From: PFJX01 sp031426815
GTDB lineage: Bacteria > Pseudomonadota > Gammaproteobacteria > Burkholderiales > Thiobacillaceae
DNA: 64,000 nt
Direction of reading: 5' to 3'
Assembly: GCA_031426815.1 (NCBI GenBank)
Contig: JASJPG010000054.1
Span: forward strand, 28,304 to 92,303
A model generated the notes under the pieces. That model was not told the DNA's origin and did not search any database. It saw only the letters and a program-made list of their open reading frames with translations. This document shows positions 37,694 to 47,607 of this stretch, piece by piece. The stretch's first letter is position 1; each line of letters starts with the position of its first letter. The translations under genes were made by a program, and so were the position numbers.

Positions 37694-39939
37694 ATGTCGC
37701 CACAGCGCTCCGTCCCGGCATCACGCTCAAGTCCTATCTGGCCCGGCTGATCTGGTTGTGTCTATCGCCGTTGTTGTTGCTGGCGCTCTGGCTGGCCTAT
37801 GACAGCGTGCGCAGCAGCCTGGCTCAGCGCGATCAGCAGGCAGCCAACCTGGCGCGCAACGTCGCCGTTGCCATCGACCAATACATGGAAGCCCGTATGC
37901 GTGCCCTGAACCTGCTGGCGCTGTCGCCGCTGCTGGATAACCCGGCGCGCTGGGGCGATCTGTATCAGGAGGGACGGGGTTTCCATGCCAGTTTCGGCAG
38001 TCACGTGATCCTCGCCGATGTGGGTAGCGCTGGCACGCCGATGCGCATGTTGTTCAACACCCGCGTCCCCTTTGGCGCCGCGTTGCCGCCGCTGCCCCGT
38101 CCCCTGGGCCACGCTGCCGCGCCGCTTGCGGTGGCGACGCTGCACCCGGCGGTGGGCGACAGCTTCGTCGGCCCGGTGGCGAAGGCGCCGCTGGTCGCCA
38201 TCGCGGTACCCGCCGTGCGCGACGGCAAGGCGGTATTCGTTCTGGTGACCACCTTCGAAACCCGCCAGTTCCAGGACCGGCTCGATCTGTTTGCGCTGCC
38301 TGCCGGTTGGGCGCTGAGCCTACGCGACGGCCGCGGCGATGTCATCGCGCGCAGGACCCCGGCCGGTTTCGACGCGGCTCGCGAGGTCGACCCGGATGCG
38401 CGATTCGTGGTTCCTTCTGCCATCTCGCACTGGTCGGTGGTGCTGGAGATTCCGCGCCGCCTGCATCGGGCACCGCTGTTCGGCAACGGCCTTGGCCTCG
38501 GCCTGGCGCTGTTGGTCGCCACCTTGCTCGGCTTGCTCGGCGGCCGCACCGCCAGCCGCCGCCTGAGCCGGGCAGTGGCGGCGCTGGCCGAAGGCTCCGC
38601 GCCGGATGCGGCCGCGACCGACATCAGCGAAATCAGCGCTGCACGACAGCGCCTCGACATGGCCGCCGCCGAGCTGCGCGCAAGCGAGGAACGTTTCCGC
38701 CGGCTGTTCCGGGAAGCGCCGGTACCCCTGTGTTTCGTCAACAAGGACGGCGTCCTGCAGGATCGCAACCTGCGCTTCGTGCAGTTGTTCGGCTATACGC
38801 AAACGGAGGTGGCCACGCTGGCCGAATGGTGGTTGCGCGCCTATCCGGATGCGGAGTACCGCGCCTGGGTGGTGGCAACCTGGAATGCGGCCGTGGCGCG
38901 CGCCGCCGCAAGCGGCAGCGACATCGAGCCGATCGAATATCAGGTGACCTGCAAGGATGGCAGCCAGCGTAGCGTGCTGATTTCCGGCATTACCATTGGC
39001 GAGGATTTCCTGGCGACCTTTTTCGATCTGACCGAGCGCAAGCGGGCCGAGCAGGTGTTGCAGGAAGTCCAGGCCGTGACCCTGGCACTGCAGCAGCACG
39101 CCCGCCTGGCCGCCCTCAACCAGATGCAGGACGCCAATACGGCGCGGGAGCGCGCGGAAGCGGCCGAGGCGGAAATCCGCCGCCTCAACGCCGATCTGGA
39201 GCGGCGCGTATTCGAGCGCACCGCCGAGCTGGCTGCCGCCAATCAGGAACTGGACAGCTTCGCCTATGCCGTTTCCCACGATCTGCGCGCGCCGTTGCGG
39301 GCGATGAGCGGGTTTTCTCAGGCGTTGGTGGAGGATTTCGGCGATCGACTCGACGGCGATGCGCACAACTATCTCGATCAGATCGGCCTCGCCAGCCGCA
39401 AGATGGGCGAACTGATCGACGGCATTCTGGCCCTCTCGCGCAGCACCCGCGGCGAACTGCGGCGCGATCCGGTGGACTTGAGCGAGATGGCGCAACGCTT
39501 GCTGGACGAACTCGCCCGCAACGAACCGGAGCGGCAAGTGCGGGTGGAAGTGGCCAGCGCAGTCAAAACGCGCGGCGATGCCCGCATGCTGGAATCGGTG
39601 TTGGCCAATCTGCTCGGCAACGCCTGGAAATACACGGCCCGTACCGCGGCGCCGCGCATCCGCTTCTATGCCGAAGAGCGCGACGATGGGCGCTGGTTCT
39701 GCATCGCCGACAACGGCGCCGGTTTCGATATGGCCCATGCCGGCCGGCTGTTTCTACCTTTCCAGCGTCTGCACCGCCAGGATGAATTCGCCGGCATCGG
39801 CATCGGCCTGGCCACGGTGCAGCGCATCGTCCAGCGCCACGGCGGCCGCATCCAGGCGCACGGCGCACTGGGCCAGGGTGCGATGTTCTGTTTCAGTCTG
39901 AACGATGCTGCGACCGAGTCGGCCGCAAACCAGGGGTAG
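37690..39939 (+). CDS. Membrane sensor histidine kinase (Cache-PAS-HisKA-HATPase)
   Basis: A 749-residue kinase. Membrane segments at about 20-40 and 260-280 enclose a periplasmic Cache-like domain. Then come a HAMP-like linker, a PAS domain (about 330-450), a long coiled coil and a HisKA domain with the phospho-His in YAVSHDLRAPLRAMSGF. The HATPase has an N box NLLGNAWKYT and a G box GIGIGLATVQRIV. The type matches phytochrome-like kinases that work with single-domain receivers such as the one encoded 3 bp downstream. Confidence 0.92.
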   Translation: MNVATALRPGITLKSYLARLIWLCLSPLLLLALWLAYDSVRSSLAQRDQQAANLARNVAVAIDQYMEARMRALNLLALSPLLDNPARWGDLYQEGRGFHASFGSHVILADVGSAGTPMRMLFNTRVPFGAALPPLPRPLGHAAAPLAVATLHPAVGDSFVGPVAKAPLVAIAVPAVRDGKAVFVLVTTFETRQFQDRLDLFALPAGWALSLRDGRGDVIARRTPAGFDAAREVDPDARFVVPSAISHWSVVLEIPRRLHRAPLFGNGLGLGLALLVATLLGLLGGRTASRRLSRAVAALAEGSAPDAAATDISEISAARQRLDMAAAELRASEERFRRLFREAPVPLCFVNKDGVLQDRNLRFVQLFGYTQTEVATLAEWWLRAYPDAEYRAWVVATWNAAVARAAASGSDIEPIEYQVTCKDGSQRSVLISGITIGEDFLATFFDLTERKRAEQVLQEVQAVTLALQQHARLAALNQMQDANTARERAEAAEAEIRRLNADLERRVFERTAELAAANQELDSFAYAVSHDLRAPLRAMSGFSQALVEDFGDRLDGDAHNYLDQIGLASRKMGELIDGILALSRSTRGELRRDPVDLSEMAQRLLDELARNEPERQVRVEVASAVKTRGDARMLESVLANLLGNAWKYTARTAAPRIRFYAEERDDGRWFCIADNGAGFDMAHAGRLFLPFQRLHRQDEFAGIGIGLATVQRIVQRHGGRIQAHGALGQGAMFCFSLNDAATESAANQG

Positions 39940-39942
39940 ACC

Positions 39943-40383
39943 GTGCTCACGAAAACGCTGCTACTTGTCGAAGACAATGCCCAGGACGAACAACTCACGC
40001 TGCGTTCGCTGCGCAAGGCCAATCTGGCCAATCGCATCGACGTGGCGCGGGACGGCCAGCAGGCCCTGGACTACCTGTTCCGGCAAGGCGAGTTCGCCGA
40101 GCGGGACGGGCCGGACCTGCCCGCAGTGGTGCTGCTGGATATCGGTTTGCCGCGGCTGTCCGGCCTCGATGTGCTGCTCCGCCTGCGCGCCGAGCCGCGT
40201 ACGGCGCTGTTGCCGGTGGTGATCCTGACTTCCTCGGACGAAGAGCGCGACCGTCTGCGCAGTTACCAGATCGGCGCCAACAGCTTCGTCTGCAAACCGG
40301 TCGATTTCGCCGAGTTCGCCGAGACGGTGGCCCGCCTGGGCATCTACTGGCTGGCCACCAACGAACCGCCGCCGGAGACCTGA
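39943..40383 (+). CDS. Single-domain response regulator (Rcp1-like)
   Basis: A 146-residue receiver without output. It has LLLVEDNAQDEQLTLRSLRK, phospho-Asp in VVLLDIGLPRLSG, a TSSD segment and K in FVCKPVD. The extended loop (FRQGEFAERDGPDLPAV) is typical of Rcp1-type receivers serving HWE/phytochrome-like kinases. It starts with GTG at 39943. It is likely a shuttle in a phosphorelay between the kinase before it and the hybrid kinase after it. Confidence 0.92.
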   Translation: MLTKTLLLVEDNAQDEQLTLRSLRKANLANRIDVARDGQQALDYLFRQGEFAERDGPDLPAVVLLDIGLPRLSGLDVLLRLRAEPRTALLPVVILTSSDEERDRLRSYQIGANSFVCKPVDFAEFAETVARLGIYWLATNEPPPET

Positions 40384-40390
40384 AGTGGAC

Positions 40391-43300
40391 ATGGAACGGC
40401 CGTTGAACATCCTCGTCATCGAAGATGCCGAGGCCGATTACCTGCTGCTGCTGCGGCATCTACGCCAGCAGGGCGTGACCGCCGACTTTCTGCGGGTCGA
40501 CAGCAATCCGGCGTTGACCGTTGCATTGCAGCGCAGGTGGGATCTGGTGCTGTCCGACTACAACGTGCCGGGCATGGAATTCCGCGCTGTCCTGCACCAG
40601 ATCCAGACCTGTTGCTTCGATCTGCCGGTGATCATGGTGTCCGGCAGCATCGGCGACGAGACGGCGGTGGAATTGCTGCATCTGGGCCTGACCGATTTCA
40701 TCCTGAAGGAAAACCTCACCCGCCTGGCCAGCGCCATCCACCGCGCCCTGGACATGGCGGCGGACCGCCGCGCCCGCCAGGCTGCCGAGACGGCGTTGCG
40801 GCAGAGCCAGGCCGCCACGGTGGAGGCGCAGCGCCAGGCCCGCCTCGCGGCGCTGAACCTGATGGAAGATGCGCTGGTCGCGCGTGCGCGCGCCGAGGCG
40901 GCGCATGTGGAGTCGCGCGCGTCGGAAGAGCGCTACCGTCTGCTTGCCGAAAATGCCAGCGACTGGGTGTTCTGGTATGACACGCGCGGGCACTACCAGT
41001 ATGTCTCGCAAACCTGTTTCGCCATCTCCGGCTACCGCGCCGAGGAATTCATGGCGGATGCCGGCTTGATGGAGCGCATCCTGCATGCCGATGACCTGGT
41101 GCGCTATCGCGAGCACCTGCATCAAGACGGCGAAGACGATGCTACCCTCGATTTGCGCATCACCCACCGCGACGGCACGTTGCGCTGGATCGGGCATCGC
41201 TGCCGGCCCTTGCACGACGAGGCCGGCCGCTACATCGGCCGCACCGGCAGCAACCGCGATATCACCGACCGCAAGATCGCCGAGGAATCCTTGCTCAAAC
41301 TGGCCCTGGCCGTGGAGCAGAGTCCGGAAAGCATCGTCATCACCGACATCGAAGGCCGCATCGAATACGTCAACGATGCCTTCGTCCACAACAGCGGCTA
41401 TCCGCGCGCTGAGGTGATCGGCCGGAACCCCCGCCTATTGCATTCCGGCCTGACGTCGGCGGAATCGTATCGGGATTTGTGGGACACGATTACGCAGGGG
41501 CGTGCCTGGCACGGTGAGCTCATCAACCGGCGCAAGAACGGCGAGATCTATTACGAGATTTCCACCATTTCTCCGATCCGCCAGCCGGATGGCCGCATCA
41601 CGCATTACGTCGCGGTGAAAGAGGACATTACCGAGAAAAAACATATGGGCCAGGAACTGGACCGCTACCGTCTGCACCTGGAAGAAGTGGTTGCGGAGCG
41701 GACCCGGCAACTGGAGCAGGCGCGCGCCGCCGCCGAGGCCGCCAACCAGTCCAAGAGCGCGTTTCTGGCCAACATGAGCCATGAGATCCGCACCCCGATG
41801 AACGCCATTCTCGGCCTGGCGCATCTGCTCCGCCGCGATGGCGCCAGTGCGGAACAATCGGAACGGCTGAGCAAGATCGAAGGCGCCACGCGGCACCTGC
41901 TCTCCATCATCAACGACATCCTCGACCTGTCCAAGATCGAGGCGGGGCGGCTGGAACTCGAACAGGTCGATTTTTCGCTGGAAGCGGTGCTCGACCACGT
42001 GCGCTCCCTGATCGGCGAGGCGGCCGCCGCAAAGGGCTTGCAGATCGCGGTCGAAGTCGACGCAATGCCGCTCTGGCTGCGCGGCGACATCACCCGGCTG
42101 CGTCAGGCCTTGCTCAACTTTGCCGGCAATGCGGTCAAGTTCACCGAGGCGGGCGGCATCACGCTGCGCGCCCGCCTGCTGGAAGAGGAGGCCGACCGCT
42201 TGCTGGTCCGCTTCGAGGTAGAAGACAGCGGAATCGGCATTGAGCAGGAACAATTGGCCCGTTTGTTTCAGGTGTTCACCCAGGCGGATGTTTCCACCAC
42301 GCGCAAATTTGGCGGCACCGGCCTCGGCCTGGCGATCACGCGTCGGCTCGCCGGCCTGATGGGCGGCGAGGTCGGCGTCGACAGCGTGGCGGGCAAGGGC
42401 AGCCTGTTCTGGTTTACCGCCCGCCTGGCGCGCGGGCACGGCGTCGCCATCGCCAGCGAGATGCCCGACCGGGTCCGCGCCGAGGAGGCGTTGCGTCGGC
42501 GTCGCAGCGGCGCCCGGCTGTTGCTGGCGGAGGACAACGCGATCAACCGCGAGGTGGCGCTGGAGTTGCTGCACGGCGCCGGGCTGGAAGTGGATACCGC
42601 CGTGAATGGCCGGGTGGTGCTGGACAAAGTCGCGGCCGGCCGCTACGACCTGATCCTGATGGATGTGCAGATGCCGCTGATGGATGGACTTGAGGCAACC
42701 CGCGCGCTGCGCAAGCTGCCAGCCTGGGGCGACAAACCGATCATCGCGATGACCGCGAATGCCTTCGACGAGGATCGTGCTGCCTGCCTGCAGGCAGGGA
42801 TGGACGATTTCGTCGCGAAGCCGGTCGATCCGGAGGCGCTCTACGCCGCCTTGCTGAAGTGGTTGCCGGAAACCGCCACCGAGGGCGTGAAACAGGCTGC
42901 GAGCGGGCAGTTTGCCGCCGCGTCAGGCGGAACCGGCGCGGCGGACGCTGAACTGGTCGCTAGCAGGCTACTGGCCGCCATTCCGGGGCTGAATGTCGAA
43001 CAAGGACTGCGGACTGTGGGCGGCCGCGCCGCGTTCCTGATCGGGCTGTTGCAAACCTTCGTGCCGAACCATGCCGACGACATGACCGCTTTCCGGCAGG
43101 CGCTGGCGGCGGGCGACATCGCCACGGCGCGACGCATCGTGCATACCCTGAAGGGCGCATCCGCCATGCTCGGGCTGGAACGGTTGCACCGCTACGCTGC
43201 CGAGCTTGATGCGGTTGTCAAGGCGGAAAGCCAGCCGGATATGGCACACCCGGCACACCCGGCACACCTGATCGACGCCATTGCCGCGGAGCAGGCCGCC

Positions 43301-43585
43301 ATCGCCAGCGCAGTCAAGGCCGCCGTGCCGCCGCCGCCATCGCCGCCGCTCGAACCGCACGCGGTGCAGGCGAACCTGGACCGGATCGAAGCCCTGTTGG
43401 CGGCGGACAACACCCAGGTCGGCCAGTTGGTGCGCGAATCCGCTGCCGCGCTGCGCCTGGTGCTGGGGGACGCCGCGGCGGTGTTCGAGCGTCAGGTCGC
43501 GGCTTTCGACTACCCTGAAGCCTTGGCAACATTGCGATCGGTGCGTGCCGCCACAGCGGAGCGTGCAGATCCGGGAGAGACCTGA
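40391..43585 (+). CDS. Hybrid histidine kinase: REC-PAS-PAS-HisKA-HATPase-REC-Hpt
   Basis: A soluble phosphorelay hub of about 1064 residues. An N-terminal receiver has its Asp in LVLSDYNVPG. Two PAS domains, a coiled coil and a HisKA domain (FLANMSHEIRTPMNAILGL) follow. The HATPase contains GGTGLGLAITRRL, the second receiver YDLILMDVQMPLMDG, and the C-terminal Hpt its His in ARRIVHTLKGASAMLG. All phospho-acceptor residues are present. ATG at 40391 is used; GTG at 40385 in the same frame is an alternative 2 codons longer. The Hpt could pass phosphate to the HD-GYP receiver at the start of the operon. Confidence 0.92.
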   Translation: MERPLNILVIEDAEADYLLLLRHLRQQGVTADFLRVDSNPALTVALQRRWDLVLSDYNVPGMEFRAVLHQIQTCCFDLPVIMVSGSIGDETAVELLHLGLTDFILKENLTRLASAIHRALDMAADRRARQAAETALRQSQAATVEAQRQARLAALNLMEDALVARARAEAAHVESRASEERYRLLAENASDWVFWYDTRGHYQYVSQTCFAISGYRAEEFMADAGLMERILHADDLVRYREHLHQDGEDDATLDLRITHRDGTLRWIGHRCRPLHDEAGRYIGRTGSNRDITDRKIAEESLLKLALAVEQSPESIVITDIEGRIEYVNDAFVHNSGYPRAEVIGRNPRLLHSGLTSAESYRDLWDTITQGRAWHGELINRRKNGEIYYEISTISPIRQPDGRITHYVAVKEDITEKKHMGQELDRYRLHLEEVVAERTRQLEQARAAAEAANQSKSAFLANMSHEIRTPMNAILGLAHLLRRDGASAEQSERLSKIEGATRHLLSIINDILDLSKIEAGRLELEQVDFSLEAVLDHVRSLIGEAAAAKGLQIAVEVDAMPLWLRGDITRLRQALLNFAGNAVKFTEAGGITLRARLLEEEADRLLVRFEVEDSGIGIEQEQLARLFQVFTQADVSTTRKFGGTGLGLAITRRLAGLMGGEVGVDSVAGKGSLFWFTARLARGHGVAIASEMPDRVRAEEALRRRRSGARLLLAEDNAINREVALELLHGAGLEVDTAVNGRVVLDKVAAGRYDLILMDVQMPLMDGLEATRALRKLPAWGDKPIIAMTANAFDEDRAACLQAGMDDFVAKPVDPEALYAALLKWLPETATEGVKQAASGQFAAASGGTGAADAELVASRLLAAIPGLNVEQGLRTVGGRAAFLIGLLQTFVPNHADDMTAFRQALAAGDIATARRIVHTLKGASAMLGLERLHRYAAELDAVVKAESQPDMAHPAHPAHLIDAIAAEQAAIASAVKAAVPPPPSPPLEPHAVQANLDRIEALLAADNTQVGQLVRESAAALRLVLGDAAAVFERQVAAFDYPEALATLRSVRAATAERADPGET

Positions 43586-43586
43586 C

Positions 43587-45368
43587 ATGACGCCCAAGCA
43601 AATCTTGCCGAATGACGCGCAGCCAGCCTTGGCGCATTCATTTCTGGATGTGTTGCCCCGTTTGTTTTCGCGTTACCACGCCGGTTTCGTCTTGAACGAA
43701 TCGAAAGGCTGGCTCCCCTATCTGTTGGCCATCCTGTTTTCCCTCGTCGCGCTGTTGGCACGCATGCTCATCGCGCCGGCGGCGGCCGGTCTGCAATTCG
43801 TCACCTTTTTTCCGGCCGTCGCCCTCACCGCCGTGTTCTTCGGCACCGGGCCGGGCCTGTTCACCACGCTGATTTGCGCCTTCCTGGCCGGGTATTTTTA
43901 CTTCCCGCCATTTCAAACGATCTCGTTCGACCTGCAGCCGCAAACCGTGCTGTCCATTCTGGTGTTCTGTGCCGACGGGCTGATCGTCAGTCTGTCGATC
44001 GGCGCCATGCATCGTTATTACGCTGGTTACCGGAACACCATCGAGCGGCTCCAGGCAACGCTGGACCAGAGCAAGCGGCAGGAAGTCGAATTGACGTACC
44101 ACAAGTTCGCGCTGGATCAGCATGCGATCGTGGCGTTCACCGATGCGCACGGCGTGATTACCTACGTCAACGATAAATTTTGCGCGATCAGCCAGTATTC
44201 CCGCGAGGAACTGCTCGGACGCACCCACCGCATCCTCAATTCCGGCACGCATCCGCCGGCTTTCTTCGCCAACCTGTATCGCTGCATCACCGCCGGCAAG
44301 GTCTGGCAGGGCGAACTCTGCAACCGCGCCAAGGATGGCAGCCTGTACTGGGTGGACACCACCATCGTGCCGTTCCTCGACGCCGCGGGAATCCCCCAGC
44401 GCTACGTCGCCATTCGCGCCGACATCAGCGAGCGCAAGCGTCAGGCGATAGAGCTGACGGAACGCGAGTTGCGCTACCGCGCCGTGGTGGAAACCTCCCG
44501 CGACGGTTTCTGGCTGGTCAATCGGGCAGGCCGCCTGATCGGCGTCAACGAGGCGTATGGCCGCATGTCCGGCTACAGCGAGGCGGAATTACTGGCGTTG
44601 TGCGTGCCCGACCTCGAAGCCATCGAACAGCCGGAAGAGACGGCGGCGCACATCGCCAAGGTCTTTTTCGACGGCTATGACCGCTTCGAGACGCTGCACC
44701 GGCGCAAGGACGGCAGCGTGTGGCCGGCGGAAATCACCATCAGCCTGCTCCCCTCGCTGGGCGACATGTTCATCTTCATTCGCGATCTGACCGAGATCAA
44801 GGCGCTGGAAGCGGAGCGCGTCAAATCGGAAGAGACGATCCGCCAACTGGCGTTCCACGACCCGCTGACGCAACTGCCCAACCGGCGGTTATTGACGGAC
44901 CGGCTCAAGCAGGAATTAGCCAAGGGACGCCGCAATCGGCGCTACGGCGCGTTGCTGTTCATTGACATGGACAATTTCAAGCAACTGAACGACAGCCTGG
45001 GCCACGAAATGGGCGACAAACTGCTGGTGCAGGTGGCGCAACGGCTTTCCGAATGCATCCGCGATGCCGATACCGCAGCCCGCCTGGGCGGCGATGAATT
45101 CGTCGTCATGCTGTGCGAACTGGATCTGGTGGCGGCGGCCAGCGAACGCCATGCCAGGCTGGTCGGCGAGAAGATTCTGGAAACGCTGAATCGTCCGTAT
45201 CAACTGGACAGCCACCTCTACCGCAGCACGCCCAGCATCGGCGCAACCCTGTTTCTGGACGATAGCGAAACGGTCGATGCCATCTTTAGACGCGCCGATC
45301 TGACCATGTATCGGGTCAAGGAAAGCGGTCGCAACGCCTTGCGCTTTTTCGAGGGCGAGGCATCGTAA
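43587..45368 (+). CDS. DUF4118-PAS-PAS-GGDEF diguanylate cyclase
   Basis: A 593-residue membrane protein. The N-terminal DUF4118-type region has four helices (about 45-135), followed by a coiled coil, two PAS domains (about 165-290 and 295-415, ending ADISERKRQ and RDLTEIKA) and a GGDEF domain with intact RLGGDEFVVML. No RxxD inhibitory site is seen upstream of GGDEF. It makes cyclic-di-GMP. It closes an operon that begins with a cyclic-di-GMP phosphodiesterase, giving opposed outputs. The start is 1 nt after the previous stop. Confidence 0.92.
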   Translation: MTPKQILPNDAQPALAHSFLDVLPRLFSRYHAGFVLNESKGWLPYLLAILFSLVALLARMLIAPAAAGLQFVTFFPAVALTAVFFGTGPGLFTTLICAFLAGYFYFPPFQTISFDLQPQTVLSILVFCADGLIVSLSIGAMHRYYAGYRNTIERLQATLDQSKRQEVELTYHKFALDQHAIVAFTDAHGVITYVNDKFCAISQYSREELLGRTHRILNSGTHPPAFFANLYRCITAGKVWQGELCNRAKDGSLYWVDTTIVPFLDAAGIPQRYVAIRADISERKRQAIELTERELRYRAVVETSRDGFWLVNRAGRLIGVNEAYGRMSGYSEAELLALCVPDLEAIEQPEETAAHIAKVFFDGYDRFETLHRRKDGSVWPAEITISLLPSLGDMFIFIRDLTEIKALEAERVKSEETIRQLAFHDPLTQLPNRRLLTDRLKQELAKGRRNRRYGALLFIDMDNFKQLNDSLGHEMGDKLLVQVAQRLSECIRDADTAARLGGDEFVVMLCELDLVAAASERHARLVGEKILETLNRPYQLDSHLYRSTPSIGATLFLDDSETVDAIFRRADLTMYRVKESGRNALRFFEGEAS

Positions 45369-45399
45369 AAACCGCCTCCCTACGGTCAAACGTAGTGCT

Positions 45400-45780
45400 T
45401 CAGGCAGCCTTCACCTCGATCCGACGCGGTTGCAGATGTTCGGCCTTCGGGATGCGCAGTTTCAGCACGCCGTTGTTGAACTCCGCGCTGACCTTGTCGC
45501 GGTCCAGTTCCTTCGATAGCGTGAACACGCGGCGGAAGCGCGGCAGGCCGATTTCGGCGTGGCTGGCCGCCATGCCTTCCGGCAAGGCCAGCGCCACTTC
45601 ACCTTCGATGCTGAGGTTGTCCGCTTCCACACTCAGGCTGAGTTTGTCTCTCGGCACGCCGGGCAGATCGGCATACAACGTGATGCCGCTCGCATCCTCG
45701 ATGACGTCCACCGGCGGCAGCATGGCTTCCGGCTTGCGGCTGGTTTCGGCTGGTTTCGCGATAGCGGTGTTTTCGGTCAT
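45400..45780 (-). CDS. Small heat shock protein (Hsp20), second of pair
   Basis: A 126-residue alpha-crystallin-domain chaperone. The domain runs about 20-118 (PPVDVIEDASGITLYADLPGVPRDKLSLSVEADNLSIEGE...FRRVFTLSKELDRDKVSAEFNNGVLKLRIPKAE). The C-terminal I-x-I/V anchoring motif appears as RIEV. It lies 11 bp after another Hsp20 gene in the same orientation. The two belong to different Hsp20 subclasses and often assemble together. Confidence 0.93.
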   Translation of the reverse strand: MTENTAIAKPAETSRKPEAMLPPVDVIEDASGITLYADLPGVPRDKLSLSVEADNLSIEGEVALALPEGMAASHAEIGLPRFRRVFTLSKELDRDKVSAEFNNGVLKLRIPKAEHLQPRRIEVKAA

Positions 45781-45791
45781 GGTGGCCTCCT

Positions 45792-46223
45792 TTATTCAAT
45801 GGCGATGCGGCGCGGCGGCACGGCTTCCTTGCGGGCGATGCCGATATGCAGCACCCCGTCGCGATAGCTCGCTTCCACGGCATTGGCGTCGATGTCGTCG
45901 GGCAAGCTGACGACGCGGCGGAAGCGGCCGGTGAAGCGTTCATCGATATGCAGTGTGGCTTTTTCCGGGATGGCATCGAGCTTGCGTTCGCCGGAGATGG
46001 CCAGCACGCCTTGCTCGATCTGCACATCGAGACTGGCTGGATCGATACCGGGCGCAAACGCGTAGATTTCCACCGATTTTTCAGTGCCGCCGACGTTCAA
46101 CGCCGGGAAACCGTGAGTCAGACCGCGGATGTTGGGTGACAGATCGAGCGACTGTTGCAGCTCGCGTTGCAGGCGATCAAGTTCCGAGAACATGTCGCGT
46201 GGAAAAAATGAGCGATAGATCAT
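45792..46223 (-). CDS. Small heat shock protein (Hsp20), first of pair
   Basis: A 143-residue alpha-crystallin-domain chaperone with an N-terminal arm beginning MIYRSFFPRDMFSELDRLQREL. The core is ALNVGGTEKSVEIYAFAPGIDPASLDVQIEQGVLAISGERK...FRRVVSLPDDIDANAVEASYRDGVLHIGIARKE, and it ends with RRIAIE. It begins the two-gene operon. A sigma-32-type promoter is expected upstream, but I could not identify one with confidence in 46224-46320. Confidence 0.93.
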   Translation of the reverse strand: MIYRSFFPRDMFSELDRLQRELQQSLDLSPNIRGLTHGFPALNVGGTEKSVEIYAFAPGIDPASLDVQIEQGVLAISGERKLDAIPEKATLHIDERFTGRFRRVVSLPDDIDANAVEASYRDGVLHIGIARKEAVPPRRIAIE

Positions 46224-46469
46224 TTGTTACCTCCATTCAACGGGTTACGGGCGCCTTCGACGACGCTCTCAATATCAACTTAGGTCCATTTCGCGGCAGT
46301 TCAATAGCTTGATTTCGCGCGCTGCTCATCGTATTCGGCCACTGGAACGCGATATTGCAGCCGGGCCGGAACTTGCCGCCCGGGTCGCCGCTCTGCTGGG
46401 GGAAATCGAGGCCTTGTGCGCGCCGCTGCGCAGGCGTTAACGGAAGAATTCAAGCAAAGGACCCAATCC

Positions 46470-47600
46470 ATGCCGCAGCAAGATCGTTTTCTTTCCCGTC
46501 TGTTCTGGCTGACTCTGGCCGGTGCCACGTTGATGCTGCTCTGGCGCGGCCTGCCGGAGATCGAAAGCTGGTTCGTCAGTGCGCCAGCCAGCGCACCGCG
46601 CACGGTGGTTGCGCGCGGTGATCTGGCGGCAGACGAGAAAGCCACCATAGAACTGTTCGAACGAGCGCGCGGCTCCGTGGTGTTCATCACGACCAAGGCG
46701 CAAGTACGCGATCTGTGGACGCGCAACGTGTTTACTGTGCCGCGCGGCGACGGCTCCGGCTTCATCTGGGACGATGCCGGGCATGTGGTCACCAACTACC
46801 ATGTCATCGAAAACGCCAGCGAAGCGATGGTGAAACTGGCCGATGGCCGCGTCTACAAGGCGGCCCTGGTCGGCGCTTCGCCGGCGCACGATATCGCCGT
46901 GCTGAAGATCGGCGTCGGCGTCAAACAGCCGCTGCCGGTGCCGCTGGGCAGCAGCCACGACCTCAAGGTGGGCCAGAAGGTGTTCGCCATCGGCAATCCG
47001 TTCGGACTCGACTGGACGCTGACCAGTGGCATTGTCTCGGCGCTGGATCGTTCGCTCGGCGGCGAGAACGGCGCCACCATCGAGCATCTGATCCAGATCG
47101 ACGCCGCGATCAATCCCGGCAACTCGGGCGGGCCGCTGCTCGATTCCGCCGGCCGGCTGATCGGCATCAACACCGCCATCTACAGTCCGAGCGGGGTGTA
47201 TGCCGGCATCGGTTTCGCGGTGCCGGTGGATACCGTCAACCGCGTCGTGCCGCAGATCGTGCGTGGCGGCAAATACATCCGTCCGGCGCTGGGCATCGAG
47301 GTGGACGAGGCGCTGAATCAGCGTCTGGCCGAATTGAGCGACATCGAAGGCGTGGTGATTCTGCGTGTTACGCCGGGTTCGGCGGCGGCAACAGCCGGCC
47401 TGAAGGGCGCCACGGTGTCCCGCGATGGCGGCATCGTGCCGGGCGACACCATCGTCGCAGTCGAAGGCCAGGCGGTCGCGACGGTCGGCAAACTGCTTGC
47501 CCGGCTGGACGACTTCAAGGTCGGCGATAACGTGAAGTTGACGCTGCTGCGCGACGGCAAGAAGGTGGAAGTGACGGCGACGCTGCAGCCGGGAGTGTAA
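46470..47600 (+). CDS. DegP/HtrA-type periplasmic serine protease with PDZ domain
   Basis: A 376-residue S1C protease anchored by an N-terminal membrane segment (RLFWLTLAGATLMLLW). The catalytic triad is visible: His in TNYHVIENA, Asp in AHDIAVLKI and Ser in NPGNSGGPLL. One PDZ domain follows (about 280-370, ALGIEVDEALNQRLAELSDIEGVVILRV...GDTIVAVEGQAV). A single PDZ and a membrane anchor point to a DegS-like architecture, but the activity loop cannot be judged. It is divergent from the small heat shock operon, suggesting envelope or heat stress control. Confidence 0.92.
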   Translation: MPQQDRFLSRLFWLTLAGATLMLLWRGLPEIESWFVSAPASAPRTVVARGDLAADEKATIELFERARGSVVFITTKAQVRDLWTRNVFTVPRGDGSGFIWDDAGHVVTNYHVIENASEAMVKLADGRVYKAALVGASPAHDIAVLKIGVGVKQPLPVPLGSSHDLKVGQKVFAIGNPFGLDWTLTSGIVSALDRSLGGENGATIEHLIQIDAAINPGNSGGPLLDSAGRLIGINTAIYSPSGVYAGIGFAVPVDTVNRVVPQIVRGGKYIRPALGIEVDEALNQRLAELSDIEGVVILRVTPGSAAATAGLKGATVSRDGGIVPGDTIVAVEGQAVATVGKLLARLDDFKVGDNVKLTLLRDGKKVEVTATLQPGV

Positions 47601-47607
47601 ACACTAG

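Noticed and set aside
46224..46320. Heat-shock (sigma-32) promoter for the small heat shock operon
   Set aside because: Expected from function, but no stretch matches both the -35 and -10 consensus at proper spacing, so I do not list it.
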